Source: Bacteroidaceae bacterium
GTDB taxonomy: Bacteria > Bacteroidota > Bacteroidia > Bacteroidales > Bacteroidaceae
DNA length: 43,194 nucleotides
Direction: 5' to 3'
Assembly (NCBI GenBank): GCA_017516885.1
Contig: JAFXAR010000072.1
Span: 1 to 43,194, forward strand
Each line of letters opens with the position of its first letter. Within the stretch, counting starts at the first letter, position 1. Positions 32,757-41,416 of the stretch are shown here, piece after piece. Under the pieces are notes generated by a model, which did not search any database, was not told the DNA's origin, and saw only the letters and a program-made list of their open reading frames with translations. The translations under genes and the position numbers were made by a program.

Positions 32757-33587
32757 ATGGTAGTAGGGGTTGTAGGATTAGGCCTTATCGGCGGTTCGGC
32801 AGCAAAGGCATACAAGGCTGCCGGGCACACAGTGTATGCCTTTGACATAAACAGGCAGATAGTTGGCTTTGCGCAGCTTGAAGGCACAGTTGATACAGAA
32901 CTTTCGGAGGCGAACATCAGCGGCTGCAATCTTCTGCTGCTCACTGCAACGCCGCATGCTGTAGTTGGCTATATAAGCGAAAATGCATGCAAAGTGTCCA
33001 GAGAGACACTTGTAATTGATTTCTGCGGAACAAAGCGCGCTGTATGCGAGAAGGGCTTTGCCCTTGCCGCGGAGTATGGCTTTACATACGTTGGCGGGCA
33101 TCCTATGGCGGGCTTGCAGTATTCCGGCTATAAATATTCAAAGCCCACGCTCTTCAGCGGTGCTTCGTTCATTATTGTGCCCGCTGTGCACGATGACATT
33201 GTACTGCTTGACACCGTAAAGCAGTCGTTGCAGCCATTGGGCTTCAAGAAGTTTGTAGTTACCACAGCCGATTTCCACGACCGCATGATTGCCTACACCT
33301 CGCAAATGTGCCACGTTGTCTCCAACGCCTTCATAAAAAGCCCTTCGGCAAAGTTCCACCGAGGCTACAGTGCCGGCAGTTTCCGCGACTTTACCCGCGT
33401 GTCGCGCCTTAATGAGAACATGTGGACTGAACTCTTCCTTGATAACAAGGAGCATCTTTTAAATGAACTTGATTTGCTCATAAACTCTCTTCACGAGTAC
33501 CGTGAGGCCATTGCTGCCGATGATGCGGAAACCTTGTGCGCCCTGCTGAGGGACGGAAGGATTGCTAAGGAGGAGGCCGAGAAATAA
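32757..33587 (+). CDS. tyrA: Prephenate dehydrogenase
   Basis: TyrA oxidatively decarboxylates prephenate to 4-hydroxyphenylpyruvate on the tyrosine branch. The 276-residue product has the NAD-binding loop GLGLIGGS at 7-14, YVGGHPMAG, and [14 protein letters not shown] near the active site. C-terminal segments [19 protein letters not shown] and [20 protein letters not shown] resemble clostridial prephenate dehydrogenases. There is no ACT domain, and no chorismate mutase is fused. It follows DAHP synthase by seven bases; aroB starts five bases after its stop. Confidence 0.93.
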   Translation: MVVGVVGLGLIGGSAAKAYKAAGHTVYAFDINRQIVGFAQLEGTVDTELSEANISGCNLLLLTATPHAVVGYISENACKVSRETLVIDFCGTKRAVCEKGFALAAEYGFTYVGGHPMAGLQYSGYKYSKPTLFSGASFIIVPAVHDDIVLLDTVKQSLQPLGFKKFVVTTADFHDRMIAYTSQMCHVVSNAFIKSPSAKFHRGYSAGSFRDFTRVSRLNENMWTELFLDNKEHLLNELDLLINSLHEYREAIAADDAETLCALLRDGRIAKEEAEK

Positions 33588-33591
33588 GATT

Positions 33592-34638
33592 ATGAAATAC
33601 AGTACAATACACGTTGAGGCATCGCGCAGCTATGATATAGTCATAGGCCGCGGCATTCTTGCCGAATTGGGCGGCTTAATGCGTCCTCTGCTTGGCGATT
33701 GTCGCCTGGCAGTACTTACTGACAGCAATGTTGACGCGCTCTACGGCACAATAATAATGGAGCATCTTCAGCATGCCGGATATAAAGCATGCAAATATGT
33801 GATTCCTGCCGGCGAGGCATCAAAGTGCGCCGAGAGTCTGCTCTCTTTCCTTAACTTCATGGCCGGAGAGCAGCTTACCCGCAGCGATGCAGTGGTGGCT
33901 TTCGGCGGCGGAGTGGTGGGCGACCTTGGCGGTCTTTCGGCTTCGCTTTATCTGCGCGGAGTGAAATATGTTCAAGTGCCTACTACACTGCTTGCTGCCG
34001 TAGACAGTTCTGTTGGCGGAAAAACGGCAATTGATATTCCTGCAGGCAAGAACCTTGTTGGCAGTTTCTATCAGCCATCGCTTGTTTGCTGCGATACAGC
34101 CCTCATGGACACTCTTCCCAAGGAAATATACCGTGACGGCTGTGCCGAGGTTATAAAGTACGGTGTAATTCTTGACAGTGAACTATACAAAAAACTTCAT
34201 ACCCTGCCGTTTGACCGCGAGGCGGTTGTGGCGCGATGTGTTGAAATAAAGCGCGACGTTGTGCAGCAGGATGAATTTGATAACGGCATACGGGGCTTGC
34301 TCAATTTTGGACACACTTTTGGCCATGCCATTGAGAAACTGAGCAATTTTGGCATTTCCCATGGCGAGGCTGTGGCAAAGGGTATGGTTATTGCTGCGCG
34401 CATTGCGCCGCTCTGCGGGCTGTGCGATATTGCCGATGAACTTTCTGCACTGTTGGCTGAGTATGGATTTGACATTACTTCCCCTTATAGTGCCGAAGAG
34501 ATATACAATGCCCTGCTTACCGACAAGAAGCGCCGCGGCGGCACTATCTCGGTGGTGCTGCCCCATTCAGTGGGTGACTGCACTCTTGTTCCCCTTCCGG
34601 TGGAGGAACTGAAGGATTTATTGCAGAAAGTGATATGA
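33592..34638 (+). CDS. aroB: 3-dehydroquinate synthase
   Basis: AroB cyclises DAHP to 3-dehydroquinate using NAD and a divalent metal. The ATG at 33592 is taken because it follows the tyrA stop by four bases and begins the family-like MKYSTIHVEASRSYDI; an earlier in-frame start lies inside tyrA. The 348-residue product shows VVAFGGGVVGDLGGLSASLYLRG, VPTTLLAAVDSSVGGKTAID, the metal ligands in AEVIKYGVI and NFGHTFGHAIE, and HGEAVAKGM. Length is standard. Confidence 0.96.
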   Translation: MKYSTIHVEASRSYDIVIGRGILAELGGLMRPLLGDCRLAVLTDSNVDALYGTIIMEHLQHAGYKACKYVIPAGEASKCAESLLSFLNFMAGEQLTRSDAVVAFGGGVVGDLGGLSASLYLRGVKYVQVPTTLLAAVDSSVGGKTAIDIPAGKNLVGSFYQPSLVCCDTALMDTLPKEIYRDGCAEVIKYGVILDSELYKKLHTLPFDREAVVARCVEIKRDVVQQDEFDNGIRGLLNFGHTFGHAIEKLSNFGISHGEAVAKGMVIAARIAPLCGLCDIADELSALLAEYGFDITSPYSAEEIYNALLTDKKRRGGTISVVLPHSVGDCTLVPLPVEELKDLLQKVI

Positions 34639-34678
34639 TGCGCTGTTGTTATATTGAGCATACCTTAATTCAGTATAT

Positions 34679-35935
34679 ATGGATATAAAAGTACACGGAA
34701 CATTGAAAGGAACTGTAGTCCCGCCGCCTTCAAAATCGCAGGCGCACCGTCTGCTCATCTGCGCGGCCTTGGGTACAGAACCCTGCTCTGTCGTGTGCAG
34801 CAGTGTCAACGATGATATAATGGCAACAATGCGCTGCTTGAATGCAATAGGTGCAAAAATAACCTTTTCATCGGGGATTTTTGATGTTCAGCCATTGGAT
34901 TTGATAAAAGGCGGCACGCTTGATTGCGGCGAGAGCGGCTCAACGCTCCGTTTTCTTATGTCGGTGGCTGCCGTGCTTGGCGCTGATGCCACATTCACAG
35001 GTGCGGGCAAGCTTCCGCAACGTCCGATGGGTGCGCTCACCGATGTTCTTTCCGGGCATGGAATCTCTTTTGAATGCCATTCCGAACACGAGCTTCCTGT
35101 GACATGCAGAGGCACTCTCAAGGGTGGAGCGTTCACTCTTCCGGGAAATGTTTCATCGCAATATCTTACCGGTTTGCTTTTTGCTCTTCCTTTGGCTGCC
35201 GAGGATAGTGTAATAGAGGTCACGGGCGGTCTTACGAGCGCATCGTATATTGATATGACTATAGATGCCCTTCGCGTGGCTGGAATAGCAGTAGAGCGCA
35301 GAAACAATATATTCAGCATAAAAGGCGGCCAGCGGTACCGCATGCCCCGGAGAGTGGTGGTAGAGGGTGATTGGTCGTCGGCGGCTTTTTGGGCGGTGGC
35401 TGGTGTAATAGGCAAGCAGCCTTTGACAATTGAGGGAATGAATACCGGTACATTGCAGGGCGACAGTGCTATAATAGACCATCTGCGCAGCATGGGCGCA
35501 TTCATAGAGACTGCCGCCGGAAAGGTCGTGGCAATGCCTTCGCACCTTTTCGGTACTGAACTTGACAGCATGGATACCCCAGACCTTGTACCCATTCTCT
35601 CTGTCGCTGCCGCAATGGCTCAGGGAACGACCACCTTTACAAATGTGGGCCGTCTGCGTTTTAAAGAGAGCGACCGCCTTGCTGCAATGAAGAGCGTGCT
35701 TGCATCGTTCGGGATAGATTCCACTGTGGGCGAGGATACGTTTACCGTCTATGGCGGCGAACCGGAAGCTGTTGCACCCGCCAACAGTTTCGGTGACCAC
35801 CGCATAGCAATGTCGGCAGCAGTGCTTGCTACTGTTGCCAAGGGTATAACAACGATAACAGGCTCAGAGTGCGTGGCGAAATCCTACCCTGCTTTTTTTG
35901 AGGATTTTGCAGCGCTTGGCGGAATGGTTGAATAG
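34679..35935 (+). CDS. aroA: 3-phosphoshikimate 1-carboxyvinyltransferase (EPSP synthase)
   Basis: AroA joins shikimate 3-phosphate and PEP to form EPSP. The 418-residue product shows PPPSKSQAHRLLICAA (substrate binding), DCGESGSTLRFLMSVAAVLG, QRPMGALTDVL, SSQYLTGLLFALP, the catalytic-region DTPDLVPILSVAAAMAQG, RLRFKESDRL and FGDHRIAMSAAVLA. The Gly-to-Ala or Pro-to-Ser changes of known glyphosate-tolerant forms were not assessed. It lies 40 bases after aroB. aroC, aroE and aroK are not in this window. Confidence 0.97.
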   Translation: MDIKVHGTLKGTVVPPPSKSQAHRLLICAALGTEPCSVVCSSVNDDIMATMRCLNAIGAKITFSSGIFDVQPLDLIKGGTLDCGESGSTLRFLMSVAAVLGADATFTGAGKLPQRPMGALTDVLSGHGISFECHSEHELPVTCRGTLKGGAFTLPGNVSSQYLTGLLFALPLAAEDSVIEVTGGLTSASYIDMTIDALRVAGIAVERRNNIFSIKGGQRYRMPRRVVVEGDWSSAAFWAVAGVIGKQPLTIEGMNTGTLQGDSAIIDHLRSMGAFIETAAGKVVAMPSHLFGTELDSMDTPDLVPILSVAAAMAQGTTTFTNVGRLRFKESDRLAAMKSVLASFGIDSTVGEDTFTVYGGEPEAVAPANSFGDHRIAMSAAVLATVAKGITTITGSECVAKSYPAFFEDFAALGGMVE

Positions 35936-36098
35936 CGGTGATTGCCGCTTTTATGACAGCAATAAGGAGAAATCTTAATAATGCAGAACCTCCTTATAAA
36001 GAGAGTTGAATGTAAAAATAACAATAAATAACGGCGAAACAAGCAAAGCCGCTTCTATAAGATAATATTTTTTATAAACCTAAAACAGCGTCATATTT

Positions 36099-37241
36099 AT
36101 GGATTTGGATAAACTACGTCAGGAAATAGATGAGATAGACACTCAAATGTGCGACCTCTTTGCACGCCGAATGCAGGTGGTTTCAGGAATAGGAAAATAT
36201 AAAAAGGAGAATAATCTCCCGGTGTATCATCCTTCGCGTGCGCGCACAGTGCTCCACAATGTCTCAAAACGCCTCGGCCCGGAGTTCGAGGGTTACGGAC
36301 GCACCCTTTACCGCACTATTTTCGACCTCAGCGAATCCTACGAGACGCGCATGCTTTCCGAAGGCAGCGAGTTCTTCAATTACTTTAAGAACATAGCCTC
36401 TGTTCCGCCTCAGCCATTCCCCAAGCGTGCCTCTGTTGCATGTGCCGGATGCGAGGGCTCATACGCACATCTTGCATCGGAGCGTCTTTTCGACTTGCCC
36501 GAAATTATGTACATGAGCAATTTTGAAGGTGTCTTCAAAGCCGTCAGCAGCGGTCTTTGCGAGTTTGGCGTGCTCCCTATTGAGAACTCTCTTGCAGGTT
36601 CTGTAAACGCAATCTACGACCTTCTTGCTGCATATAATGTAAACATTGTCCGCGCAGTGCGCCTTAAGGTCGACCATGCCATTCTTGGTGTTCCCGGCGC
36701 AAAGCTAGAGGATATTCGTGAAATATATTCGCATCAGCAGGCGATAAACCAGTGCTCCGAATTCCTTTCTACATTGAAGAACGTGCGCGTAATTGCATGC
36801 GAGAATACAGCCGAGGCTGCACGCATGGTTGCCCAGGGCGGTGACCCAACAAAGGCATCGCTCTCTTCACGCCTTTGCGCCGAACTTTACCAGATGCAGG
36901 TAATCAAGTCATCGGTGCAGAACCGCGACAATAACTACACCCGCTTCATCTGCATAGCAAAAGAACCCAAAATCTACTCGGGCGCCGACCGCACCAGTGT
37001 GATGATTAACATTCCCAACCGTCCCGGAACACTTTTCCGCATAATGTCGCGCTTCAACGCCACCGGAGTGAACCTTGTAAAGCTTGAGAGCCGTCAAATT
37101 CCCGAGCGCGAGTTTGAGTACCGCTTCTATTTTGATATTGAAGCCTCAGTCTACAGCGACGAGTTCCTCTCCCTGATGTGCGAGCTTCACGAATGCGGCG
37201 AGCAGTTCAGGTACTTCGGTACATACGCCGAAATCATATAA
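36099..37241 (+). CDS. pheA: Bifunctional chorismate mutase / prephenate dehydratase with ACT domain
   Basis: PheA turns chorismate into prephenate and then phenylpyruvate. The 380-residue product has an N-terminal AroQ-type chorismate mutase (about 1-85: LDKLRQEIDEIDTQMCDLFARR, read in parts), a prephenate dehydratase domain (about 107-285: GCEGSYAHLASE, LPIENSLAGSV, YSHQQAINQC, NYTRF) and a C-terminal ACT domain (about 300-378: RPGTLFRIMSRFNATGVNLVKLESR) that binds Phe for feedback. It follows aroA by 163 bases, longer than other gaps in the operon. In Bacteroides the mutase is fused to DAHP synthase instead. This layout is therefore unexpected. Confidence 0.95.
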   Translation: MDLDKLRQEIDEIDTQMCDLFARRMQVVSGIGKYKKENNLPVYHPSRARTVLHNVSKRLGPEFEGYGRTLYRTIFDLSESYETRMLSEGSEFFNYFKNIASVPPQPFPKRASVACAGCEGSYAHLASERLFDLPEIMYMSNFEGVFKAVSSGLCEFGVLPIENSLAGSVNAIYDLLAAYNVNIVRAVRLKVDHAILGVPGAKLEDIREIYSHQQAINQCSEFLSTLKNVRVIACENTAEAARMVAQGGDPTKASLSSRLCAELYQMQVIKSSVQNRDNNYTRFICIAKEPKIYSGADRTSVMINIPNRPGTLFRIMSRFNATGVNLVKLESRQIPEREFEYRFYFDIEASVYSDEFLSLMCELHECGEQFRYFGTYAEII

Positions 37242-37303
37242 AGCGATTGTTTGAATGGGAGATGCCTCTGCTGCGCTTGGTTCTAAAAGAAAATTTAGGT
37301 TTC

Positions 37304-39520
37304 TCATGCGTAGCTGTGCATGCCGCCCAGGATGAAGTTTACGCCGAAGTATGTGATTAGCACTGTTAGAAATGCCGCGATGCAGTAGGCGTGGAAGAAG
37401 AGCGGACGGCGCATAATTTTTATTGAGCCGCTGTGCAGCGCGGCGCTGTAGACAAGCATAGTTATGAGCGCCCACACCTCTTTGGGATCCCATCCCCAAT
37501 AGCGTCCCCATGATACGTTTGCCCAAACTGCACCTATGAAAATTCCGGCAGTCAGAAGGAATACGGCGGGGTAGAGCATTGCTCTGCTTCTCTCTTGCAG
37601 AACCACAGTCTCCCTGACAGAATCCTTGCGCGTAAAATGCATTATAAATGCGGCTATGCCGTTGAGCATTGTAAATGCAAGAATGGTGTAGGAAATCATT
37701 ATCACAACCACATGTATGCATAGCAGCGGTGACTGCAGCACTGGCATGAGCGGAGTTATCTGCGGAGTTGCCTCGCTCATTGTGGCGACAAGGAGAGAGA
37801 AACCGCATATAATATAGCCGAATGGAATCGACAGCCTTGCACCTTTGCCGGCCGAGAGTGCCGGCAGTGTGCTGCACAATGCCATGAAAATCATTGTCTC
37901 GTGACCGTTTGAAAGTGGAATGTGCCCGCTGATGTACCAGCGCAGGGCTATCTGCAATGCAATATATGCCATTATGCACCATGCAAGCGCCTTTAGCGCA
38001 ATTCTGACTGCCTTTAGCGCATTGCCCTCATTGCTTTTGATGCAGAAGATAAGGAAGGAGAGAATTCCGGCCGTAAGGCATGCCATTGCCAGCGGGCGGT
38101 TGCCGTTTATGCTGTTGTAAAGCTTTTCGGCATTGAACTCCTGCTCCGAAGGTATGCTCTCGCCGCCCTCTTTTTTCTGGTATTCCCTTATTTTCCCGAT
38201 TATTGCGATAGCACCCTCATAATCGTTCATTGCAATTTTTTCTGCTGCAAGATTCATGCTCTTGGCAATGAACAGCGCCTGTGCGGGAGGAATGTTCTCG
38301 GGCAGTCTTTCGGCAAAGGAGAACCATGCGGTCTCACCCGTGATAATGTCGGTATAAGGGAATATCTTCAGCATAGCGCCGGTGTAGACCATGCTTGCGA
38401 TATTGAATTTTTCAATTGCAGCTGCATAGTTCTTCTGCTCCTGCGGAGTTTTTCCGCGCATTGCCTCCTCGAGCTTATATCCGTCAGGGCCAATGAAATC
38501 GGTGAGCTTGGCATAATCGCCCTCTATTCCCAAAGCGTTCCTAACCTCCTTGCCCTTGATTTTTATCATAGGCTCGCTTTTCCAGTCGTCGTAAAAGAAG
38601 AGCCAGCCGGCGAGTACCTGCTCGGCGGTATATCCCCTGTAGCTCCTTTTGCCGCACATTTTTGCGGTAAAGTCAATGGCGAGTGTCTGCAGAGGGCATA
38701 TTCTGTTGTTATAGCATACATGTATGTTGCAGAACTCTTCTGCGCTCTCCCTGGGCAGTGTCCTTGGCGCAGTCTCCGCGGCGGCTGGCACAGCGGGGAA
38801 CAGAATGAGCGGCAGAAGAAGGCATGCTTTCCTGCGCATAATGCTGCGCATTGTGGCGCGGAACATGCTGCCAGGATAGAAAAAGAATAGTATCATAGAG
38901 AGGAGCAGCAGCGAATACCCGGCGTATGTGATGCCTATTCCCCATGGGTCGTGCGACACGGCAAAAAATGTGCCCTTCCTGTCCTTGTCGTACCCCGACT
39001 GGTAGAAACGGTATCCCCTATGCTTGAATATGTTGTTCATTGACACGCTGCCTTCGGTCTCTCCGTTGTCGTGTACCACAATCAGGCTCTTGAAGTCCAT
39101 GGGCGCTTGAGTTCCGGCATACTGTATTACCTTGAACTCTTTTAACGATATAGCAAAGGGGAACTCCTCAACAGTGCCGTCGGCGAGAGTGAATGACGAT
39201 GCAAGCTCGCCTTCGCGAAGATGCATCTGTCCCTGCTTTCCTGTGAGGTGCGTCACTAATGCTCCTGCCAGTATTACAGCAAAGGAGAGATGCAGGCATA
39301 GTGTTACAGGCTGTTTGTGGAGACGGCGCTGCAGCATATATACAATGGCCGATACAGCCGAAACTGTCCACAGGGCAATCATCCACCCCGCGCAGTAGAT
39401 GTTCTCTAATGCGTATTCCGTGCCATAGAGTTTCTCGGCAATGGTGGCAGCCATCAGTATGGCGGTTATTGCCGCAAACAGGCCGAATGAAAGGTATTTG
39501 AACAGTTTCTCTTTTTTCAT
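37304..39520 (-). CDS. ccsBA: Cytochrome c assembly protein CcsBA (ResB-CcsA fusion)
   Basis: CcsBA exports haem and attaches it to apocytochrome c outside the inner membrane (System II). The ATG at 39518-39520 is chosen because MKKEKLFKYLSFG begins the first membrane helix; a longer in-frame start adds 22 unlike residues. The 738-residue product has N-terminal ResB-like helices and a soluble loop, then a region of low similarity (about 250-480), then CcsA helices. The haem-binding WWD motif is WANVSWGRYWGWDPKEVWAL near 667-685. Probable haem His ligands occur in GHETMIFMAL and the C-terminal LHSGS helix. It stands alone, convergent with pheA. Confidence 0.93.
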   Translation of the reverse strand: MKKEKLFKYLSFGLFAAITAILMAATIAEKLYGTEYALENIYCAGWMIALWTVSAVSAIVYMLQRRLHKQPVTLCLHLSFAVILAGALVTHLTGKQGQMHLREGELASSFTLADGTVEEFPFAISLKEFKVIQYAGTQAPMDFKSLIVVHDNGETEGSVSMNNIFKHRGYRFYQSGYDKDRKGTFFAVSHDPWGIGITYAGYSLLLLSMILFFFYPGSMFRATMRSIMRRKACLLLPLILFPAVPAAAETAPRTLPRESAEEFCNIHVCYNNRICPLQTLAIDFTAKMCGKRSYRGYTAEQVLAGWLFFYDDWKSEPMIKIKGKEVRNALGIEGDYAKLTDFIGPDGYKLEEAMRGKTPQEQKNYAAAIEKFNIASMVYTGAMLKIFPYTDIITGETAWFSFAERLPENIPPAQALFIAKSMNLAAEKIAMNDYEGAIAIIGKIREYQKKEGGESIPSEQEFNAEKLYNSINGNRPLAMACLTAGILSFLIFCIKSNEGNALKAVRIALKALAWCIMAYIALQIALRWYISGHIPLSNGHETMIFMALCSTLPALSAGKGARLSIPFGYIICGFSLLVATMSEATPQITPLMPVLQSPLLCIHVVVIMISYTILAFTMLNGIAAFIMHFTRKDSVRETVVLQERSRAMLYPAVFLLTAGIFIGAVWANVSWGRYWGWDPKEVWALITMLVYSAALHSGSIKIMRRPLFFHAYCIAAFLTVLITYFGVNFILGGMHSYA

Positions 39521-39534
39521 TGTATACAAAAAGC

Positions 39535-39561
39535 CTTTGGGCTGCAAATTGCAGGCCAAAG
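39535..39561. repeat. Inverted repeat upstream of ccsBA
   Basis: CTTTGG (39535-39540) and CTGCAA match CCAAAG and TTGCAG on the other side of a single central A, with one mismatch (39541/39555). It lies 14 bases upstream of the ccsBA start and may be an operator or a leader hairpin. Confidence 0.5.
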
Positions 39562-39569
39562 ATAATAAT

Positions 39570-39776
39570 AAATCAGATAGAGTCAATGAACTTTATAACA
39601 GCATCGCGCTCGGCCTTGGTAAGATTGCGGAAATTCTTAACCTCTCAGTGCATACTGTAACCACACACCGCAGGAACATTTCAAATAAACTTCAGATACA
39701 TTCATCGGCCGGAATAGCCATCTATGCAATAGTAAACGGACTGCTCAACTTGCACGAAATAGAGAAAATGCCCTAA
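39570..39776 (+). pseudogene. C-terminal remnant of a LuxR-type helix-turn-helix regulator
   Basis: The last ~52 codons (39621-39776) encode KIAEILNLSVHTVTTHRRNI, SNKLQIHSSAGIAIYAIVNG and LLNLHEIEKMP, a good match to the DNA-binding half of a LuxR/FixJ regulator common in Bacteroidota. The receiver or sensor portion is missing, and no start codon in this frame gives a plausible protein. The first helix of the HTH (normally LTxREREVL) is also absent on this strand. An apparent copy of such text (NLTKAERDAVIKFI) reads on the opposite strand at 39636-39576. This is best called a decayed gene. Confidence 0.6.
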
Positions 39777-39860
39777 GGCAGTGAACACGCTCTCTCTTTC
39801 CCGCTCTCTTTTTCATTTCTTTGTTGTATCTTCGCAACTGTAATCCAACAGCATGAATAT

Positions 39861-40292
39861 ATGAAAAAGATACTAGTAATCAATGGGCCTAACCTAAATC
39901 TTCTTGGGTTGCGCGAGCCGGCTCTTTACGGCGCGCAGAATTTTACGGCGCTTGAGGCGTTTGTTCTTTCATGTGCGGCGGAACTGTCGCTTGATGTAGA
40001 GCTTTTCCAGTCAAACCATGAAGGTGCTATAGTAGACAAAATACAGGCGGCCTATGGGGTGTTTGATGGAATTCTTATAAATCCTGCGGCGTATACCCAC
40101 ACAAGCGTTGCTATTCTTGATGCGCTAAAGGCGGTGGCACTGCCAACAGTGGAGGTGCATCTTACCGATATATCAGCGCGGGAGGAGTTCCGCCGTTTCT
40201 CCTTTGTGTCGCTCTATGCGCAAAAGAGAATCTGCGGAAAAGGTTTCTGCGGCTATAAGGAGGGTCTGGAGTATTTAGCTCAACTTCCTTAG
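39861..40292 (+). CDS. aroQ: Type II 3-dehydroquinate dehydratase
   Basis: AroQ dehydrates 3-dehydroquinate to 3-dehydroshikimate, the step after AroB. The 143-residue product has INGPNLNLLGLREPALYG, the catalytic Tyr (ALYG), FQSNHEGAIVDKI, INPAAYTHTSVAI, and EVHLTDISAREEFRR, all characteristic of the dodecameric type II enzyme. It completes part of the pathway begun at 31736 but is separated from it by ccsBA. Its details again look more clostridial than Bacteroides-like. Confidence 0.96.
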   Translation: MKKILVINGPNLNLLGLREPALYGAQNFTALEAFVLSCAAELSLDVELFQSNHEGAIVDKIQAAYGVFDGILINPAAYTHTSVAILDALKAVALPTVEVHLTDISAREEFRRFSFVSLYAQKRICGKGFCGYKEGLEYLAQLP

Positions 40293-40359
40293 AGGTTGTT
40301 CAAGACGCTGTTTAGTGACGTTTATATCTCACTTAATACAGTTCCTAAGTTGTTCTCTA

Positions 40360-41328
40360 ATGAATCTGAATGTCACTTTATATAAATTCCTGCGCAACTG
40401 GCCGCTGCCCATTGCTATGACAGGCGGCGCAGTGGCGTATTTCCTTTATAAGGCTCTCCCTTTGCCCGCGGGTACAGGCGCTGTTGTCTCTTCGGTTGTC
40501 TCCATTGTGCAGCCGGGGCTAATCTTTGCTATGCTTTTTGTTACTTTCTGCAAGGTGCGCATAAGTGAGCTCAAGCCGCAGAGGTGGCATCTGTGGCTTT
40601 TGGCGTTCCAGCTGCTGCCTTTCATGGCAATCTCTCTCTCCATTGCATTTGCAGGCGGAATGCCCTCTGCCGCGAGAATGCTTATGGAGACTGCTATGAT
40701 GTGCCTCTTGTGCCCCACAGCCACTGCTGCAGCGGTAATTACGGCAAAGTTGGGCGGAAACCCTGCATCGCTTGTCTCATATACTATGCAGATAAATATG
40801 GCAGTTGCAGTTATTGCGCCGCTTTTCCTTGCTTTGTCGCATCCGGTGGCGGGGCTTTCGCTTGAGGCTTCGTTTCTCGTAATCGTAGGCAAAGTGTTTC
40901 CTTTGCTGCTTTTGCCCCTGCTTTGTGCCGAACTGTTGAGACGCTTTCTTCCCTCTGTGCACGGATGGCTTGTGACAAAAGGGCGTAATCTTCCGTTTTT
41001 CCTTTGGCTGGTGGCGCTTGCACTTGCCATTGCTGTTACAACAAAGGCGATAGTGCATTCACAAATATCATTGCTTCTAATGGCCGGCATTGCAGCAGTG
41101 TCGCTCCTATGCTGTCTGCTGCAATTCTATGCGGGACGCCGCATTGGCGCACGCTACGGTGAGACTGTCACAGGCGGACAGGCACTTGGGCAGAAGAATA
41201 CCGTATTTGCCATCTGGCTTGCTTATACCTTTCTTACTCCTGTTACAGCCCTTGCCGGCGGTTTCTATTCCGTTTGGCATAATCTGGTAAACACTTGGCA
41301 GCTGTACAATAGTCAACATCACCGATAG
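40360..41328 (+). CDS. BASS-type (bile acid:sodium symporter family) transporter
   Basis: The ATG at 40360 is preferred to a GTG at 40315 because the first membrane helix follows directly. The 322-residue product is very hydrophobic with about nine or ten membrane helices. Segments CPTATAAAVITAKLGGN (helix break and substrate/ion region), SYTMQINMAVAVIAPLF and GQALGQKNTVFAIWLAYTFL resemble the two crossed helices of the BASS/AEC fold. The substrate cannot be read from sequence; it may be an organic anion. It lies 67 bases after aroQ and may be co-transcribed. Confidence 0.7.
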   Translation: MNLNVTLYKFLRNWPLPIAMTGGAVAYFLYKALPLPAGTGAVVSSVVSIVQPGLIFAMLFVTFCKVRISELKPQRWHLWLLAFQLLPFMAISLSIAFAGGMPSAARMLMETAMMCLLCPTATAAAVITAKLGGNPASLVSYTMQINMAVAVIAPLFLALSHPVAGLSLEASFLVIVGKVFPLLLLPLLCAELLRRFLPSVHGWLVTKGRNLPFFLWLVALALAIAVTTKAIVHSQISLLLMAGIAAVSLLCCLLQFYAGRRIGARYGETVTGGQALGQKNTVFAIWLAYTFLTPVTALAGGFYSVWHNLVNTWQLYNSQHHR

Positions 41329-41336
41329 CAGTCAGT

Positions 41337-41369
41337 CGCACGCAGGATGGATGAAAGTCATCCTGTGCG
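41337..41369. terminator. Hairpin between the convergent transporter and kinase genes
   Basis: CGCAC (41337-41341) and AGGATG (41344-41349) pair with GTGCG (41365-41369) and CATCCT (41359-41364), with a two-base bulge on the left and a nine-base loop. It lies just after the transporter stop and 48 bases from the kinase stop. A T-run is missing on both sides. Confidence 0.5.
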
Positions 41370-41416
41370 GGGTGCGGCAAAGCGGTGATGCCAGTTCCGG
41401 TATTGTTGCTTGACAT

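Noticed and set aside
31748..32944. Long antisense open frame opposite DAHP synthase and tyrA
   Set aside because: It lies wholly opposite two well-recognised enzymes and its translation (many Cys/His/Asn, no domain) is what a shadow of GC-rich third positions gives.
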